Source: Pedobacter sp. PACM 27299 (GTDB taxonomy: Bacteria; Bacteroidota; Bacteroidia; Sphingobacteriales; Sphingobacteriaceae). Taken from it: 64,000 nucleotides of DNA. The stretch is taken from NCBI RefSeq assembly GCF_001412655.1, contig NZ_CP012996.1, positions 2,914,001-2,978,000 of the forward strand. Reading direction: 5' to 3'. A program made the position numbers and the translations under genes. This document shows, piece by piece, positions 38,676-48,658 of the stretch. A model generated the notes under the pieces. It ran no database searches, was not told the origin of the DNA, and saw only the letters and a program-made list of their open reading frames with translations. Positions within the stretch are counted from its first letter, which is position 1. Each line of letters begins with the position of its first letter.

Positions 38676-39800
38676 TTGAACACTATACAAAATCTATTCG
38701 AAATTACTGCTAAGTTTAGATGTCATGTCGATATCTCTACGCTGAAATCTTATGGGACAGGACATATTAATGACACCTATCGTCTGAAAAATCTTGCGAC
38801 AGAAGAGTATGATTACCTGCTTCAGAAGATCAACCATAATGTATTTAAAAATGTACCCAAACTCATAGAAAACATGTGCAGGGTGATTGCACATCTTAAA
38901 AAGGAAATGCTGATTTCAGGAGAGGGCGATCCTGAAAAAGAGGTGATGACGCTCGTTGCCACAAAAGAAGGCCCTTATTTTTATCAGGATAGCAATGGGG
39001 CATATTGGCGAATGTGCCATTTTCTAAAGGATACCAAGACCTACGATGTGGTAGAAACAGAGCAACAGGCTTATGAAGGTGGAAAAGCCTTCGGGAAATT
39101 CCAGTACATGCTTTGTGACCTCTCAGCTGACCTGATGTATGAGGTGATCCCTGATTTTCATCATATCGGGAAAAGGCTGGGACAGCTGGAGCAGGCAAGG
39201 GCTGAAGATCCGCTAGGCCGTGTTGCGCTCGTATCTGAGGAGCTGAAAACCATAGATGCCAGTTCTGGATCAATGTCGTATTTTCAACAGGAAGAGCAGC
39301 TGCTTACTTTGCCGAGACGTGTCATCCATTACGATACCAAATTCAATAATGTGCTGTTAAATTTAGAGGATAGGGCACAATGTGTGATCGATCTGGACAC
39401 GGTAATGGCAGGCTATGTGGCTTACGACTTTGGCGACGCGATCCGCACGATCATCAATAGCACTACAGAGGATGAGGAGGAATTGTCCAACATCAAACTA
39501 AATATTCCATTGTTTAATGCCTATACCAAAGGGTATATGGAACAGGCCAGGCTATTCATTAACGAATGCGAACTGAGGTCTTTGATGAAAGGAGTGCTTC
39601 TGCTGCCTTACATGCAGGCCGTTCGGTTTCTGACGGATTATATCAATGGAGACCGTTATTACAAAATAGAATCCACACACCATAACCTTCAGCGGACCAG
39701 AGCACAGCTTAAATTACTGAAAGAGCTGTTTGAACATTCCGAATCTATGGAAGACAGCATTTACACAGAGGCCAGGAAACACCAGTTAATTAAAAATTAA
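38676..39800 (+). CDS. APH-fold sugar kinase, N-acetylhexosamine kinase-like
   Basis: 374 residues from a TTG start; no in-frame ATG lies near. The N-lobe has SYGTGHINDTYRL and the lysine region YLLQKINHNVFKN. The catalytic loop is VIHYDTKFNNVLLN (H-x-D-x-K-x-x-N form of the APH family) and the metal-binding segment is VIDLDTVMAGYVAYDFGD. The pattern and length fit the N-acetylhexosamine 1-kinase (NahK)-like branch of aminoglycoside-phosphotransferase folds. It would phosphorylate the released (amino)sugar in the cytoplasm. It is followed 4 bp later by the GH109-like gene. Confidence 0.8.
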   Translation: MNTIQNLFEITAKFRCHVDISTLKSYGTGHINDTYRLKNLATEEYDYLLQKINHNVFKNVPKLIENMCRVIAHLKKEMLISGEGDPEKEVMTLVATKEGPYFYQDSNGAYWRMCHFLKDTKTYDVVETEQQAYEGGKAFGKFQYMLCDLSADLMYEVIPDFHHIGKRLGQLEQARAEDPLGRVALVSEELKTIDASSGSMSYFQQEEQLLTLPRRVIHYDTKFNNVLLNLEDRAQCVIDLDTVMAGYVAYDFGDAIRTIINSTTEDEEELSNIKLNIPLFNAYTKGYMEQARLFINECELRSLMKGVLLLPYMQAVRFLTDYINGDRYYKIESTHHNLQRTRAQLKLLKELFEHSESMEDSIYTEARKHQLIKN

Positions 39801-39804
39801 AAAG

Positions 39805-41151
39805 ATGAACAGAAGACATTTTTGTGCCAATGGATTAGTAGGATTGGCAGGGCTGACTTTGATGCCAGAGGCATTATTTGCAAATGCAAAAGACAAGATC
39901 CGCTTAGGTTATATTGGGGTGGGTTTAAGAGGTCGAAATCACATCAGTGAGGGGCTCCTTCGTTCTGATGTGGAGATCACCGCCATTTGCGACACTCAGG
40001 AAAGCTCCTTGAAATATTGTCGCGCGCAGTTTGTGAAAGCAGGGAAGAAATTGCCTGCTGAATATACCGGAGGGATTGATGCTTACAAGAAATTACTGGA
40101 TCGTAAAGATATCGATGCAGTCATCATTGCGACACCATGGGAGTTCCATAAGGACCAGGCGATCAATGCCATGAGGGCTGGAAAATATGTGGGCTGTGAG
40201 GTAATTGCAGGCATTACCGTGGCAGACCATTGGGAAATCTTAAAGGCATATGAGGAAACAAATATCCCTTACATGACACTCGAAAACGTCTCTTATCGCA
40301 GGGATGTGCTTGCGGTATTAAATATGGTCAGGAACAATGTTTTCGGCGAACTGGTTCACCTGGAAGGCGGATATCAGCATGACCTGAGACCTGTTCTGTT
40401 TAATGATGGCGTAAATTTTAATGGCAAAGGCGGAGAATTTGGTCCTCATACTATTGGTGAGGCACAATGGCGGACACAATGGAATGCCGATCGGAACGGG
40501 GATATTTATCCTACCCATGGTGCTGGCCCAATTATGAATTACATCAATATCAACTGTGGCAATCAGTTTACAAACCTGGTTTCTTTTGCTTCAAAATCCA
40601 AGGGCTTGCACCGTTATATTGAGAAGGTATCTCCAGGAAATAAGAACCTCTCTGTGAACTTTAAAAATGGAGATTTGATTACGACCATGTTAAACTGTGC
40701 AAATGGAGAAACGGTGACCTTAACACATGACACGCATTTGCCAAGACCTTACTCCTTGGGATTCAGGGTGCAGGGAACTGAAGGTTTGTGGATGGATGTT
40801 GCGGATTCTATTTATGTAGAAGGGAAGTCCGGAACCTATGACGAATGGGATAAAGCGAAGACATGGCTGGATAAATACGACCATCCGCTATGGAAAAAGT
40901 ACGAACATCTGGCCGAAGGTGCAGGTCATGGCGGAATGGACTGGTTTGTATTCAATGCTTTTGTGGAGTCGGTGAAACAGAAAAGACAAACCCCTATAGA
41001 TATCTATGATTCCTTGACTATGAGTGTCATTACACCGCTATCCGAGCAATCTCTGAAAGAAGGGAATATGCCGCAGAAGTTTCCTGATTTTACCAAAGGA
41101 AAGTGGCAGGATGCCAAGCCAAAATTTGCACTAAATGACAGTGGTTTTTAG
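39805..41151 (+). CDS. GH109-like NAD-dependent glycosidase (Gfo/Idh/MocA fold)
   Basis: 448 residues. Tat-type signal with the twin Arg in MNRRHFCANGLVGLAGL. A Rossmann domain follows (IRLGYIGVGLRGRNH, ITAICD), and then VLNMVRNNVFGELVHLEGGYQHDLR and IYPTHGAGPIMNYININCGN. These last blocks are the ones I associate with GH109 enzymes (alpha-N-acetylgalactosaminidases acting by an NAD+ oxidation-elimination mechanism), as opposed to plain Gfo/Idh/MocA dehydrogenases. Usual GH109 length is about 450, as here. Last gene of the PUL, closed by a strong terminator. Confidence 0.82.
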   Translation: MNRRHFCANGLVGLAGLTLMPEALFANAKDKIRLGYIGVGLRGRNHISEGLLRSDVEITAICDTQESSLKYCRAQFVKAGKKLPAEYTGGIDAYKKLLDRKDIDAVIIATPWEFHKDQAINAMRAGKYVGCEVIAGITVADHWEILKAYEETNIPYMTLENVSYRRDVLAVLNMVRNNVFGELVHLEGGYQHDLRPVLFNDGVNFNGKGGEFGPHTIGEAQWRTQWNADRNGDIYPTHGAGPIMNYININCGNQFTNLVSFASKSKGLHRYIEKVSPGNKNLSVNFKNGDLITTMLNCANGETVTLTHDTHLPRPYSLGFRVQGTEGLWMDVADSIYVEGKSGTYDEWDKAKTWLDKYDHPLWKKYEHLAEGAGHGGMDWFVFNAFVESVKQKRQTPIDIYDSLTMSVITPLSEQSLKEGNMPQKFPDFTKGKWQDAKPKFALNDSGF

Positions 41152-41182
41152 CCTGGACCTTTAATTATTTAACCCTTAAAAC

Positions 41183-41216
41183 AGGAAAAGCCTCAGCGAA
41201 TTGTGAGGCTTTTCCT
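41183..41216. terminator. Terminator between convergent units
   Basis: Perfect 13-bp stem (aggaaaagcctca with tgaggcttttcct) around an 8-base loop. A-rich on the left arm and T-rich on the right, so it can serve the PUL on the + strand and the facing genes on the - strand. Confidence 0.8.
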
Positions 41217-41270
41217 GATCCTTATAATGGAGGATGGCGTCAGAATAAATATTGATCTTATTGACTGCGC

Positions 41271-42230
41271 TTATTGGATGGTATAACCAATGTAGACAAA
41301 CACCGATGAATTCGACATCAGGCTTTTGTGAACTACATTGTTAAACTGCCAGCCAAAGCCACCTACTACATTTGTTGGTTCGTTATCCTTGGAGAAAAAC
41401 ACTCCTGTTCCCAGGTTGATCGGTGTTTTTGGCTCGTTGATGCCCGCGCGTGCGAAGGCATTTATTCCAAGAATATTTTTCCCGAACAGCCGAGGCAGTA
41501 TTCCGTAATCGAGTCTCAAAGGAAAGCTGTGATAGGTCTGGTAGTCGCCCAATTTTCCAGCATCTTGTTTACCTACCGAATAGTTTGGTGCAGAGCCCAA
41601 TAGTGTGGATCCGATTCCATCATCAAGATCTTCTGTATTATTGGTGACCCTATAGCCGAAGGAAATACCCGCAAGGCTATAAACCGGATTATCATTGGAC
41701 GTTTTTGAGGTGTAGAACCAATTTTTGTTCAATGAGGCAAAGGGCTGAAGTTTCTTGAGTTCAGTCTTCGAATAGTTTAAAGTATCGAGCATAGCGTACT
41801 TGTCATAACTTAGTCCTGCTTTTAGATAGAAACTGCGTGGTCTGGTATAGATGGGTGTTTTGGTGTCATAGTTCTCTTTCTGTATACCCCAAATTAGTGC
41901 AGCGGAGATTCCTGTGTTGAGCTTTCCCTGTTTGTAAACATTGCCAATTCCATCCTTGACTTTAAGTTTGAGGTCAAAGCCCAACATTGATCTTCGGCTA
42001 ATCATTTCAGTTGCCGAATTTTTTACTTGTCCATCTTTAAGGTTTCTCGTACCAATATAGGAGAGCGTAAAGGATTCCGAAGCGGTGTTGATCCTGATAT
42101 TAAACCAGTCCTTAAGATCAGCATTCTTTATCAGAACAGATTCACCGCTAGCGTCTTCAAAGACTGTCTGAGCCTTGGTACTAAGGCTGAGGGCTGTTAG
42201 CAATAACAGGATCGTTATTTTTATCTTCAC
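41271..42230 (-). CDS. Exported beta-rich protein, probable outer-membrane barrel
   Basis: 319 residues. Clear signal peptide (ITILLLLTALSLSTKAQ). The mature part alternates polar and hydrophobic residues in strand-length runs with Gly/Asn turns and ends in FVYIGYTIQ, which fits a small outer-membrane barrel. No enzymatic motif. The first 50 bases overlap the 3' end of the upstream - strand gene, so the two are coupled. Family not recognised. Confidence 0.7.
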   Translation of the reverse strand: MKIKITILLLLTALSLSTKAQTVFEDASGESVLIKNADLKDWFNIRINTASESFTLSYIGTRNLKDGQVKNSATEMISRRSMLGFDLKLKVKDGIGNVYKQGKLNTGISAALIWGIQKENYDTKTPIYTRPRSFYLKAGLSYDKYAMLDTLNYSKTELKKLQPFASLNKNWFYTSKTSNDNPVYSLAGISFGYRVTNNTEDLDDGIGSTLLGSAPNYSVGKQDAGKLGDYQTYHSFPLRLDYGILPRLFGKNILGINAFARAGINEPKTPINLGTGVFFSKDNEPTNVVGGFGWQFNNVVHKSLMSNSSVFVYIGYTIQ

Positions 42231-42861
42231 GGGTTTTAATGATTAATTGATCTGAAAATGGATCCGTTTTGAATGGTTCCTTGATTGTCTGTGTCTTTGT
42301 GAAACTGCCGATTTGCTCTTTTTTTCCGGTGGTCCTAAAAGCTTTGATGGCTAGTGTATACTCATAATCGCCCTGGCTGGAACGGACAACTGAATTAAGG
42401 TTGAGGATGGTTTGCGGCCGTTTGACTTTCGTATAGGCCGACATGGTCAACTTATCAGGAGAAATACAGGGCTTATATTCTTGGTCATTGATGTTCATCG
42501 TGAAAATCTTGAACTTGGTATTGTCAGGAGTGGTGTACTTGATCTCTAATTTGATGTAATCATCTTTTTCCTTTTCTGGAACTGCATCTATGTTTTCTAA
42601 GCATGCCGACGCTCCGCTCAGTGCCTCACTCAATCGCAAAAGATCATCGCTGCGCCCTTCTTGCAGTCCTGTAATTTCTACTTTTTGAAAGGTCTTTAAG
42701 TCGTTCTTATTTACTTTATAGGAGTTGAATTCTGGACCAGAAATATCTATGATTTTTGGACGGTTAAAAATACTTTTGACCTGTAGCCCGACAAGTACGA
42801 TGATTACCGTCCACAGTGGCCAGGTTTGCCGCAGATAGCGGCCAATGTTTTGAGCGTTCAT
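42181..42861 (-). CDS. Single-pass membrane protein with beta-rich exported domain
   Basis: 226 residues. One transmembrane helix near 14-28 (LWTVIIVLVGLQVKSIF) follows a short basic N-terminus, so the rest is probably periplasmic. The exported part is beta-rich (VEITGLQEGRSDDLLRLSEAL, YIKLEIKYTTPDNTKFKIF) and carries a pair of Cys residues. Its stop lies inside the downstream gene. Family not recognised. Confidence 0.7.
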   Translation of the reverse strand: MNAQNIGRYLRQTWPLWTVIIVLVGLQVKSIFNRPKIIDISGPEFNSYKVNKNDLKTFQKVEITGLQEGRSDDLLRLSEALSGASACLENIDAVPEKEKDDYIKLEIKYTTPDNTKFKIFTMNINDQEYKPCISPDKLTMSAYTKVKRPQTILNLNSVVRSSQGDYEYTLAIKAFRTTGKKEQIGSFTKTQTIKEPFKTDPFSDQLIIKTREDKNNDPVIANSPQP

Positions 42862-43100
42862 TTGAAGAGATTAATTTATAATTTAAAGATAATAACTAGT
42901 TATCAAAATTTCTATTGTTTTTTAAAATATTCAGGGGGAGATTCGTGTTTATTGCTTTGATTTACAGTTAGTAAAGAGATGCGGGAGTATGAGTGTCGGT
43001 GTCGGCTTTTGATTTACGGCGCCAAAAAACAATGGTCAGGTAATATGATCTCAGTCTAAAAAAACAGTACATTTGAGATACCACCACCTATAGCCCCTTT

Positions 43101-44162
43101 ATGAACGTCGGTAAGGAACTCTTGTTTTTTTTTAGTGCGCTAGGAGCCTTCAACGGGCTTATTTTAAGCTTATACTTTTCTTTCTTCACCAGGAAAAAAT
43201 ACTTGAGCAGTTATTTTCTGGGCGCATTGTTGTTTGTGCTGAGTGTGCGGATTGGTAAGTCAGTGTTTGTATATTTTGATGGTAATCTGCCGAAGATCTA
43301 TCTGCAGATTGGTCTTTCTGCCTGCTTTTTTATCGGCCCTTTCCTTTATTGCTTTCTGAAGTCCGCGGTTAAGGGATTGGAGGTAATTCCTGAATCCTGG
43401 AAATGGATGATGGCCTCATTATTCCTGGTGATACTGGTGACGGGTATATGCTATCCTTATGAAAATTATTCATGGCTCTGGAATCAATACTTTAGTAAGG
43501 TTATTTATTTGCAATGGTTTATCTATATCGTTATTTCAACCTTTGTGATCAAAGGAGTGCTGAAAAAAATGTTTAGCAAAGGGCAGCAATTGACTCCGGC
43601 TGAAACCTGGCTGCTGATGATATTTTTCGGGAATGTAGTGATTTTCATGACCTTCTTTCTAAGCTTGATCCGGGCGCCGTTTATGTCCTATATCAGTGGT
43701 TCAATTGGTTTTTCTCTGATCTTATACCTGATTATTTCAGTGCTTCTGTATAGAAAGAAGACCGACGACCTGTTTTTACTCAGTCCGACAAAATACCTGG
43801 GTAAAAAAGTGAATCAGGAAGAAGTAGTAATTTTGATGGAAAAACTGGAAAAAGCTATGTCAGAACAGGCGATATACAGAAATCCGGACCTGAAATTAGG
43901 TGATTTATCAAAGGGGGTAAATGTAAGCAGCCATCAATTGTCACAGTTCTTGAATGATCATCTGGGGAAAAACTTTACCACCTTTGTCAATGAATTCAGG
44001 ATCAATGAAGCATGCAGGATCATCTCAACGGATCATCGCCTTACGTTGGAATCGATAGGTTATGAGGTCGGTTTTAACTCCAAGTCTACCTTCTTCGCTG
44101 CGTTTAAGAAACTAAAAGGGACTACACCCTTGAGCTATCAACAGCATACGTTAAAAAAGTAA
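43101..44162 (+). CDS. Membrane-anchored AraC-type regulator
   Basis: 353 residues. The N-terminal ~215 residues contain six to seven hydrophobic helices (for example LILSLYFSFF, YFLGALLFVLSVRIG, LILYLIISVLLYRK). The C-terminal ~100 residues are an AraC DNA-binding domain: LGDLSKGVNVSSHQLSQFLNDHLGKNFTTFVNEFRINEA and LESIGYEVGFNSKSTFFAAFKKLKGTTPLSYQ. It precedes the TonB-dependent receptor pseudogene by 119 bp and is the obvious candidate regulator of it. Confidence 0.88.
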   Translation: MNVGKELLFFFSALGAFNGLILSLYFSFFTRKKYLSSYFLGALLFVLSVRIGKSVFVYFDGNLPKIYLQIGLSACFFIGPFLYCFLKSAVKGLEVIPESWKWMMASLFLVILVTGICYPYENYSWLWNQYFSKVIYLQWFIYIVISTFVIKGVLKKMFSKGQQLTPAETWLLMIFFGNVVIFMTFFLSLIRAPFMSYISGSIGFSLILYLIISVLLYRKKTDDLFLLSPTKYLGKKVNQEEVVILMEKLEKAMSEQAIYRNPDLKLGDLSKGVNVSSHQLSQFLNDHLGKNFTTFVNEFRINEACRIISTDHRLTLESIGYEVGFNSKSTFFAAFKKLKGTTPLSYQQHTLKK

Positions 44163-44281
44163 ACGTAGCCTGGTTCCCGTACTAATTTATAAATCCGTAC
44201 TCCTGATTCCTATTTCCGGAACCTGCTGCAAGATTTTACTGTTGATTTTTGTGAAAAAGAAAAACCAAATCCAATTCGCAA

Positions 44282-46677
44282 ATGAAAATCCTGCTGATCA
44301 CATTTCTCAGTATCTCGACTTTATTCTTCCCGTCCCTAAAATTAAAAGCTCAAAATATCCAGAGCATTTCTGCCAGGGTAATTGATTCAAATCATGAACC
44401 CCTCATGGGTAATGTATTACTTTACATTGCTGCGGATCCTACTTTTAAAAAGGGGGTTAGTTTCCTAAACGGCAGCTTTGAGTTGTCAGCTATTCATCAG
44501 AAAGAAGTGACTTTGAAATTAAGTTCTCTGCTTTTTGCTGACACCTTGATCCAGGTGAAATATAGTGGTACAGCAGCTATTGATCTAGGAACTATCGTGA
44601 TTAAAACTCGTAATGTGCAGTTGAATGAAGTTATGGTCAGTGCTCAGGTGCCATTGATGCGGTCTATGGCGAACGGTAACCTTGAGGTGAAGGTTGCCAA
44701 TACCTTACTTGCGAATAGCAGTTCCTTAACTGAAATCCTCAGCAGGGCTCCAAATATCACCATCAATGATGGACAGATTACGGTGATAGGTAAAGGTGAA
44801 GCCACGATTTACCTTAATGGCAGAGTGATTACCGCTGAGCGGATGTCTTCTATTCCCACTTCGCAGATAGAGAAGATTGAGATCATTTCTAATCCCTCTT
44901 CAAAATATGATGCAGAAGGAAAAGCGGTCATTAACATCATTACTAAAACTAATACTGGAGAAGGTATACTCGCCTCTATCAGTCAGCAGGTTACGGCATC
45001 TGAATTTGCAGGACTGAGCACCAATACTATGTTTGACCTCAATTACAATAAAGAAAAACTTTCTGTAGTTGGTAATTATAGTCTTTTTAAAGGGATGTAC
45101 CGGGAGCAGCTGTATACCACCAGAACGCGGCCTTCAGCAGCGGATTATTTGCGATCTGAGTTAACCACAAACTGGAATGGGAAACTTCATAACGTTTCCA
45201 ATTATGGGCTCGGTGCTCAATATAATATCAATAAAGACAAAAGCCTTTCCTTGGGATATAGTGGGAATTTAGAAAAAGAAGGGGGGAGTCAAGATAGTAA
45301 GAACAACATTAGCACGAGTGAAGGAACGCGTTTTTATACCAGCGACATCAAGAAAAATGAACGCAGGCTAAATCATTCCTTTACCTTTAATTACAACCAG
45401 ACTATAGATACGCTGGGCTCGGTATTTTTTATCGGTAGTCAGTATTCGAATTACGATTCAGACATCAATGACCTCATTGACGAGCAAAGTTTTATCAATG
45501 GAACAGGTGGCTTCAGGGTCCTGAAAAATGATGTTCAACATGAAATTATGATTTCCAGTACGCAATTAGATTATGCCAAAGTTTTCAATGCCAGAGAAAA
45601 GCTGGAGCTAGGGCTTAAATTCAGCTATGTGAATACCAATTCTGGTACCGGTTTCGACATTTCGGAGAATGGGGGAGATTTTAGACCGGATGAGCACTTA
45701 TCAAGTGATTTTGGATATATAGAGAAAATACCGGCAGCTTATTTGAATTACAGCGGCCTGATAATGGGCAAGATTAACTTCGGACTGGGTCTTAGGGGAG
45801 AATGGACCAATTACCAATTAAATACGAGTGTTGGAGGGGGGCAAGCGCTCCGAGATCATTATTTTAATGTTTTTCCGAACTTAATGCTCAGCAGGATGAT
45901 TTCTGATCGGCTTAAATTGAGTGCTTCTTACGTTTCGAGGATCACCAGACCCAGGTATCAGGCTTTAAATCCATTTGTGGTATATCAGGATCCTTTACAA
46001 CGATAGAAGGAAACCCTAACCTTATTCCTGAGAAAGTTCATTCTTTCGAATTAGGCGCAAATTACCGAAAAATTGACTTGAGGGTTGGTTATAATTATGT
46101 GAAAGATCCTTATAGTGCTGCCGCTTTGAAGGGAAGTATACCAAATAGCTATGTCTTAAAAGGCCTCAATCTGGAAAAGAGTCATGCTTATTTCGCTGCA
46201 CTTTCTGTCTCCACAGGTATCGAATTCTGGACGGCTATAAATACATTAAGCCTCACCTATACCAAAATGATAGATGATCAGTTTTCTTTTGTATCCCTGT
46301 CGCCAAGGCCACAATGGTATTTATATTCCAGCAATACATTTAAGGTGAAAGATCTGTTTAAGTTAGAGTTGTTAGCCTGGTATCTTGGCGAGCGGTCTAC
46401 AGGAGTGTATCAATATCGAAGCAGATCTTTAGTGACAGTAGGGATTAATAAAGAATTTTTTAAGGATGCATTAAAGTTGAAGTTTTTGGCAAATGATATC
46501 TTTAATAAAACAAATAGTTCAGGAAATTATAGTGTTGGAGAAACCGACATTTTTTACGACAGGACATTTAATAACAACTATTTCCGGCTGATGGCCACTT
46601 ATAGTTTCGGTAAACTGAAAAACAGCACTTATAAAAATAAGGCAACAGGGCAGTCAGAAAATGGCAGGGCAAATTAA
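44282..46677 (+). pseudogene. TonB-dependent receptor (OMP_b-brl_3 type) broken by a frameshift
   Basis: The first 574 codons give a signal peptide (FLSISTLFFPSLKLKAQ), a beta domain with VIDSNHEPLMGNVLLYI, a plug (SLTEILSRAPNITINDGQITV, IEKIEIISNPSSKYDAEGKAVINII) and most of a barrel, then stop at 46004 just after VVYQDP. The downstream frame continues the same protein (IEGNPNLIPEKVHSFELGANY) and runs to 46677 with the last barrel strands. Restoring one T in the cctttacaacg run near 45990 joins them into one receptor of about 798 residues. It is either a recent inactivating deletion or a sequencing error in a short homopolymer. Confidence 0.8.
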
Positions 46678-46770
46678 TTTTTATCAGCGGACCTTTTTTA
46701 TAAACAAAATCCATTCAAGATTTGGTTAATACTTTAAACTGATAGAGAATTAATGGAAGGATAAAATTAT

Positions 46771-46796
46771 TAGTCCCGATCTTTCGATCGGGACTA
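46771..46796. terminator. Perfect palindromic terminator hairpin
   Basis: 11-bp perfect stem (tagtcccgatc with gatcgggacta) and loop tttc, placed between the receptor remnant on the + strand and the facing ribosome-factor gene on the - strand. The T-run is poor, so it could also be a dispersed intergenic palindrome. Confidence 0.6.
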
Positions 46797-46800
46797 GACG

Positions 46801-47115
46801 TTAGTGTGCTTTAAGTTTGCCAGCTATGGTTTCAAGCTTGCTTTTTAACTTGGTAATCGCACCATGAAGGGCTAAATCATAATTATTTCCTAAGCTGGAA
46901 ACAGCAAAAGGCTCTCTACCTGAAATTCTTGCCTCTAATAAACAACGTTTGTCATCTATGCCTTCTTTACTTCCATTTTCGTCTGATAAATGTACCTCCA
47001 GACGGCTAATTAAATCATCGAATATGCCAAGACCCTCATTGATCTGATTTTTAATTTTTTCTTCGTATTCCTGGTGTATTGTTAAGTTTTTGTCGGTGTT
47101 CAGTTGGATAGTCAT
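46801..47115 (-). CDS. HPF/RaiA-type ribosome-associated factor
   Basis: 104 residues, the size of short ribosome hibernation factors. MTIQLNTDKNLTIHQEYEEKIKNQI and ISRLEVHLSDENG are the first helix-strand units; the C-terminal helix holds YDLALHGAITKLKSKLETIAGKLK. Such proteins bind the 30S decoding centre or protect ribosomes under stress. The central loop differs from classical HPF, so a specialised paralogue is possible. A long hairpin lies upstream in its 5' region (47140-47184). Confidence 0.8.
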   Translation of the reverse strand: MTIQLNTDKNLTIHQEYEEKIKNQINEGLGIFDDLISRLEVHLSDENGSKEGIDDKRCLLEARISGREPFAVSSLGNNYDLALHGAITKLKSKLETIAGKLKAH

Positions 47116-47139
47116 AGTCTCTTAGTTAAAATGTTTCTA

Positions 47140-47184
47140 TCTATTGAACAATAAAACCAGGTTTTGGTTTTATTGTTCAATAGA
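47140..47184. promoter_or_regulatory. Long hairpin upstream of the HPF-like gene
   Basis: A perfect 19-bp inverted repeat (left arm begins tctattgaacaataaaacc) encloses a 7-base loop. It lies 25 bp upstream of the HPF-like start codon on the - strand and also downstream of the DinB-like stop on that strand (about 105 bp). With AT-rich arms it could be a terminator for the DinB-like gene, a 5' leader structure, or an operator. Confidence 0.5.
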
Positions 47185-47288
47185 ATTCTTTCCTGGATTT
47201 TCAAATTTATATTTGTCTGTTCGATAGACAGGCATGTCTTGTATACCCATGACGCGTTTGTTCAGTTTGGCTTACGATCAAGGGTAGT

Positions 47289-47762
47289 TCATTCTTTAAC
47301 TAGCAGTTTCAAATACGTAAAAATCTTCCCGCTATGCTCTGCTTCGTGATAGTTAGCCGCTTGTAATGCCTGGACATGATTTTTTACTTGAATTCCGATG
47401 GGTAATTCAAAAGGGGTATAGTTGACAAATAAACTGGATTCAAGATCTGATTCGAGTTTATTAACTGTATCAATCAATAAATGTTTCAGCTCATTAACAT
47501 CTGGAGTAACCTTCCAAGAACCGGGAGAGGATCCAATTTTGAAGGACTCCATGAATTCTTTAGATATATACATTGGTAATCCGCTGCGCATATACATATG
47601 CCTCTGTTGGGAAGTGATACAATGACCAATTTGCCAGATTATGTTATTGTTAAAGCCCTCTGGAATTTTTAATAATATTTCGTAACTGTTTGTTTCCATC
47701 AATTGCAATAGCCTAGTCCGGCTAGCTCTTAAAATTTCAAATTCGAAACGTTCATGACTCAT
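47289..47762 (-). CDS. DinB-like family protein
   Basis: 157 residues of the DinB_2 four-helix-bundle type. FNNNIIWQIGHCITSQQRHMYMRSG contains the first metal-ligand His region and AANYHEAEHSGKIFTYLKLLV the last pair of His. Members are putative metal-dependent thiol transferases or similar. No signal peptide, so it is cytoplasmic. Monocistronic by spacing. Confidence 0.85.
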   Translation of the reverse strand: MSHERFEFEILRASRTRLLQLMETNSYEILLKIPEGFNNNIIWQIGHCITSQQRHMYMRSGLPMYISKEFMESFKIGSSPGSWKVTPDVNELKHLLIDTVNKLESDLESSLFVNYTPFELPIGIQVKNHVQALQAANYHEAEHSGKIFTYLKLLVKE

Positions 47763-47917
47763 TTAAGTTTGTTTAAGTCCTTAGTACTGAAAGGAGAACT
47801 GAGGTTTTCTAAAGTAACTTTTTCAAAGTAAAGTTCAAAATTGACAGCTCATTTTTCATAATAGGTGCCTAATTATGGGGCTGGCCATGTAATTAAGAAG
47901 TTTTAATAACTTGCAGC

Positions 47918-48658
47918 ATGGAATTCACCCAGAAATATCATTGGAAAATTATACTCAGCTATTTCTTTTTAGCTACGGGTATATCTCTAATTTTCAGAGT
48001 TTATGAACCTGGGTATTTGGACTTTATTAAGTTGCCCTATGGATTCGGACTTAATCTAGTGGTGGGATTTGGCCCGCTTCTGGCTGCTTTCTTATGCCGA
48101 AAACTATTTAAAGATGTGGTTGTAGTTCGTAAATTACCTTTATTCGGCAGCTCAATGTGGCGAAGTATTGCTTTTGTTTTGGCTCCAGTTGTGGTGCTGT
48201 GCACGATAGGTATAAGAAATCAGGAAGGACTAGATATTCACCTACTGGGTTTAAAAACAGGTTTAATGTGGCTCATTTATATTTATGGAGAAGAGTATGG
48301 ATGGAGGGGGTATTTGCAACAATTGTTACCGGAGAATACTTTCATGAAGGCGCTTACTATTGGTATATTATGGTATTTCTGGCATCTTTCTTTTTTATTT
48401 GATCATTATAATCTTTTAAAAGAGTTGATCTTTTTATTGGTGCTAACTGTGGGGAGTTATATTGCATTGCTAGTTACCAACCGAACCGATAGTCTGTTAA
48501 CAGCATTAGGTTTTCATTTTTCTTTTAGTGTGATGACAAATATTCCGTTTACAGTAAATTATAAATACGGGGTTATCATCATGGTCGTTTTTTGGGCAAT
48601 ACTTCTGTGGAGTTGGAAGCAGAATTTCGGGTATAAAAAAGATAGAATTATCAATTGA
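47918..48658 (+). CDS. CPBP intramembrane protease
   Basis: 246 residues with about seven transmembrane helices. The family signature is intact: EEYGWRGYLQQLLPE (EExxxR) and the following ILWYFWHLSFLFDHY (FxxxH-type). CPBP proteases cleave prenylated or other membrane proteins, and some protect against bacteriocins. No adjacent substrate peptide is evident. Confidence 0.88.
   Translation: MEFTQKYHWKIILSYFFLATGISLIFRVYEPGYLDFIKLPYGFGLNLVVGFGPLLAAFLCRKLFKDVVVVRKLPLFGSSMWRSIAFVLAPVVVLCTIGIRNQEGLDIHLLGLKTGLMWLIYIYGEEYGWRGYLQQLLPENTFMKALTIGILWYFWHLSFLFDHYNLLKELIFLLVLTVGSYIALLVTNRTDSLLTALGFHFSFSVMTNIPFTVNYKYGVIIMVVFWAILLWSWKQNFGYKKDRIIN

Noticed and set aside
47164..47349. 61-codon plus-strand ORF
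   Set aside because: Overlaps the hairpin and the end of the DinB-like gene, with no convincing composition.
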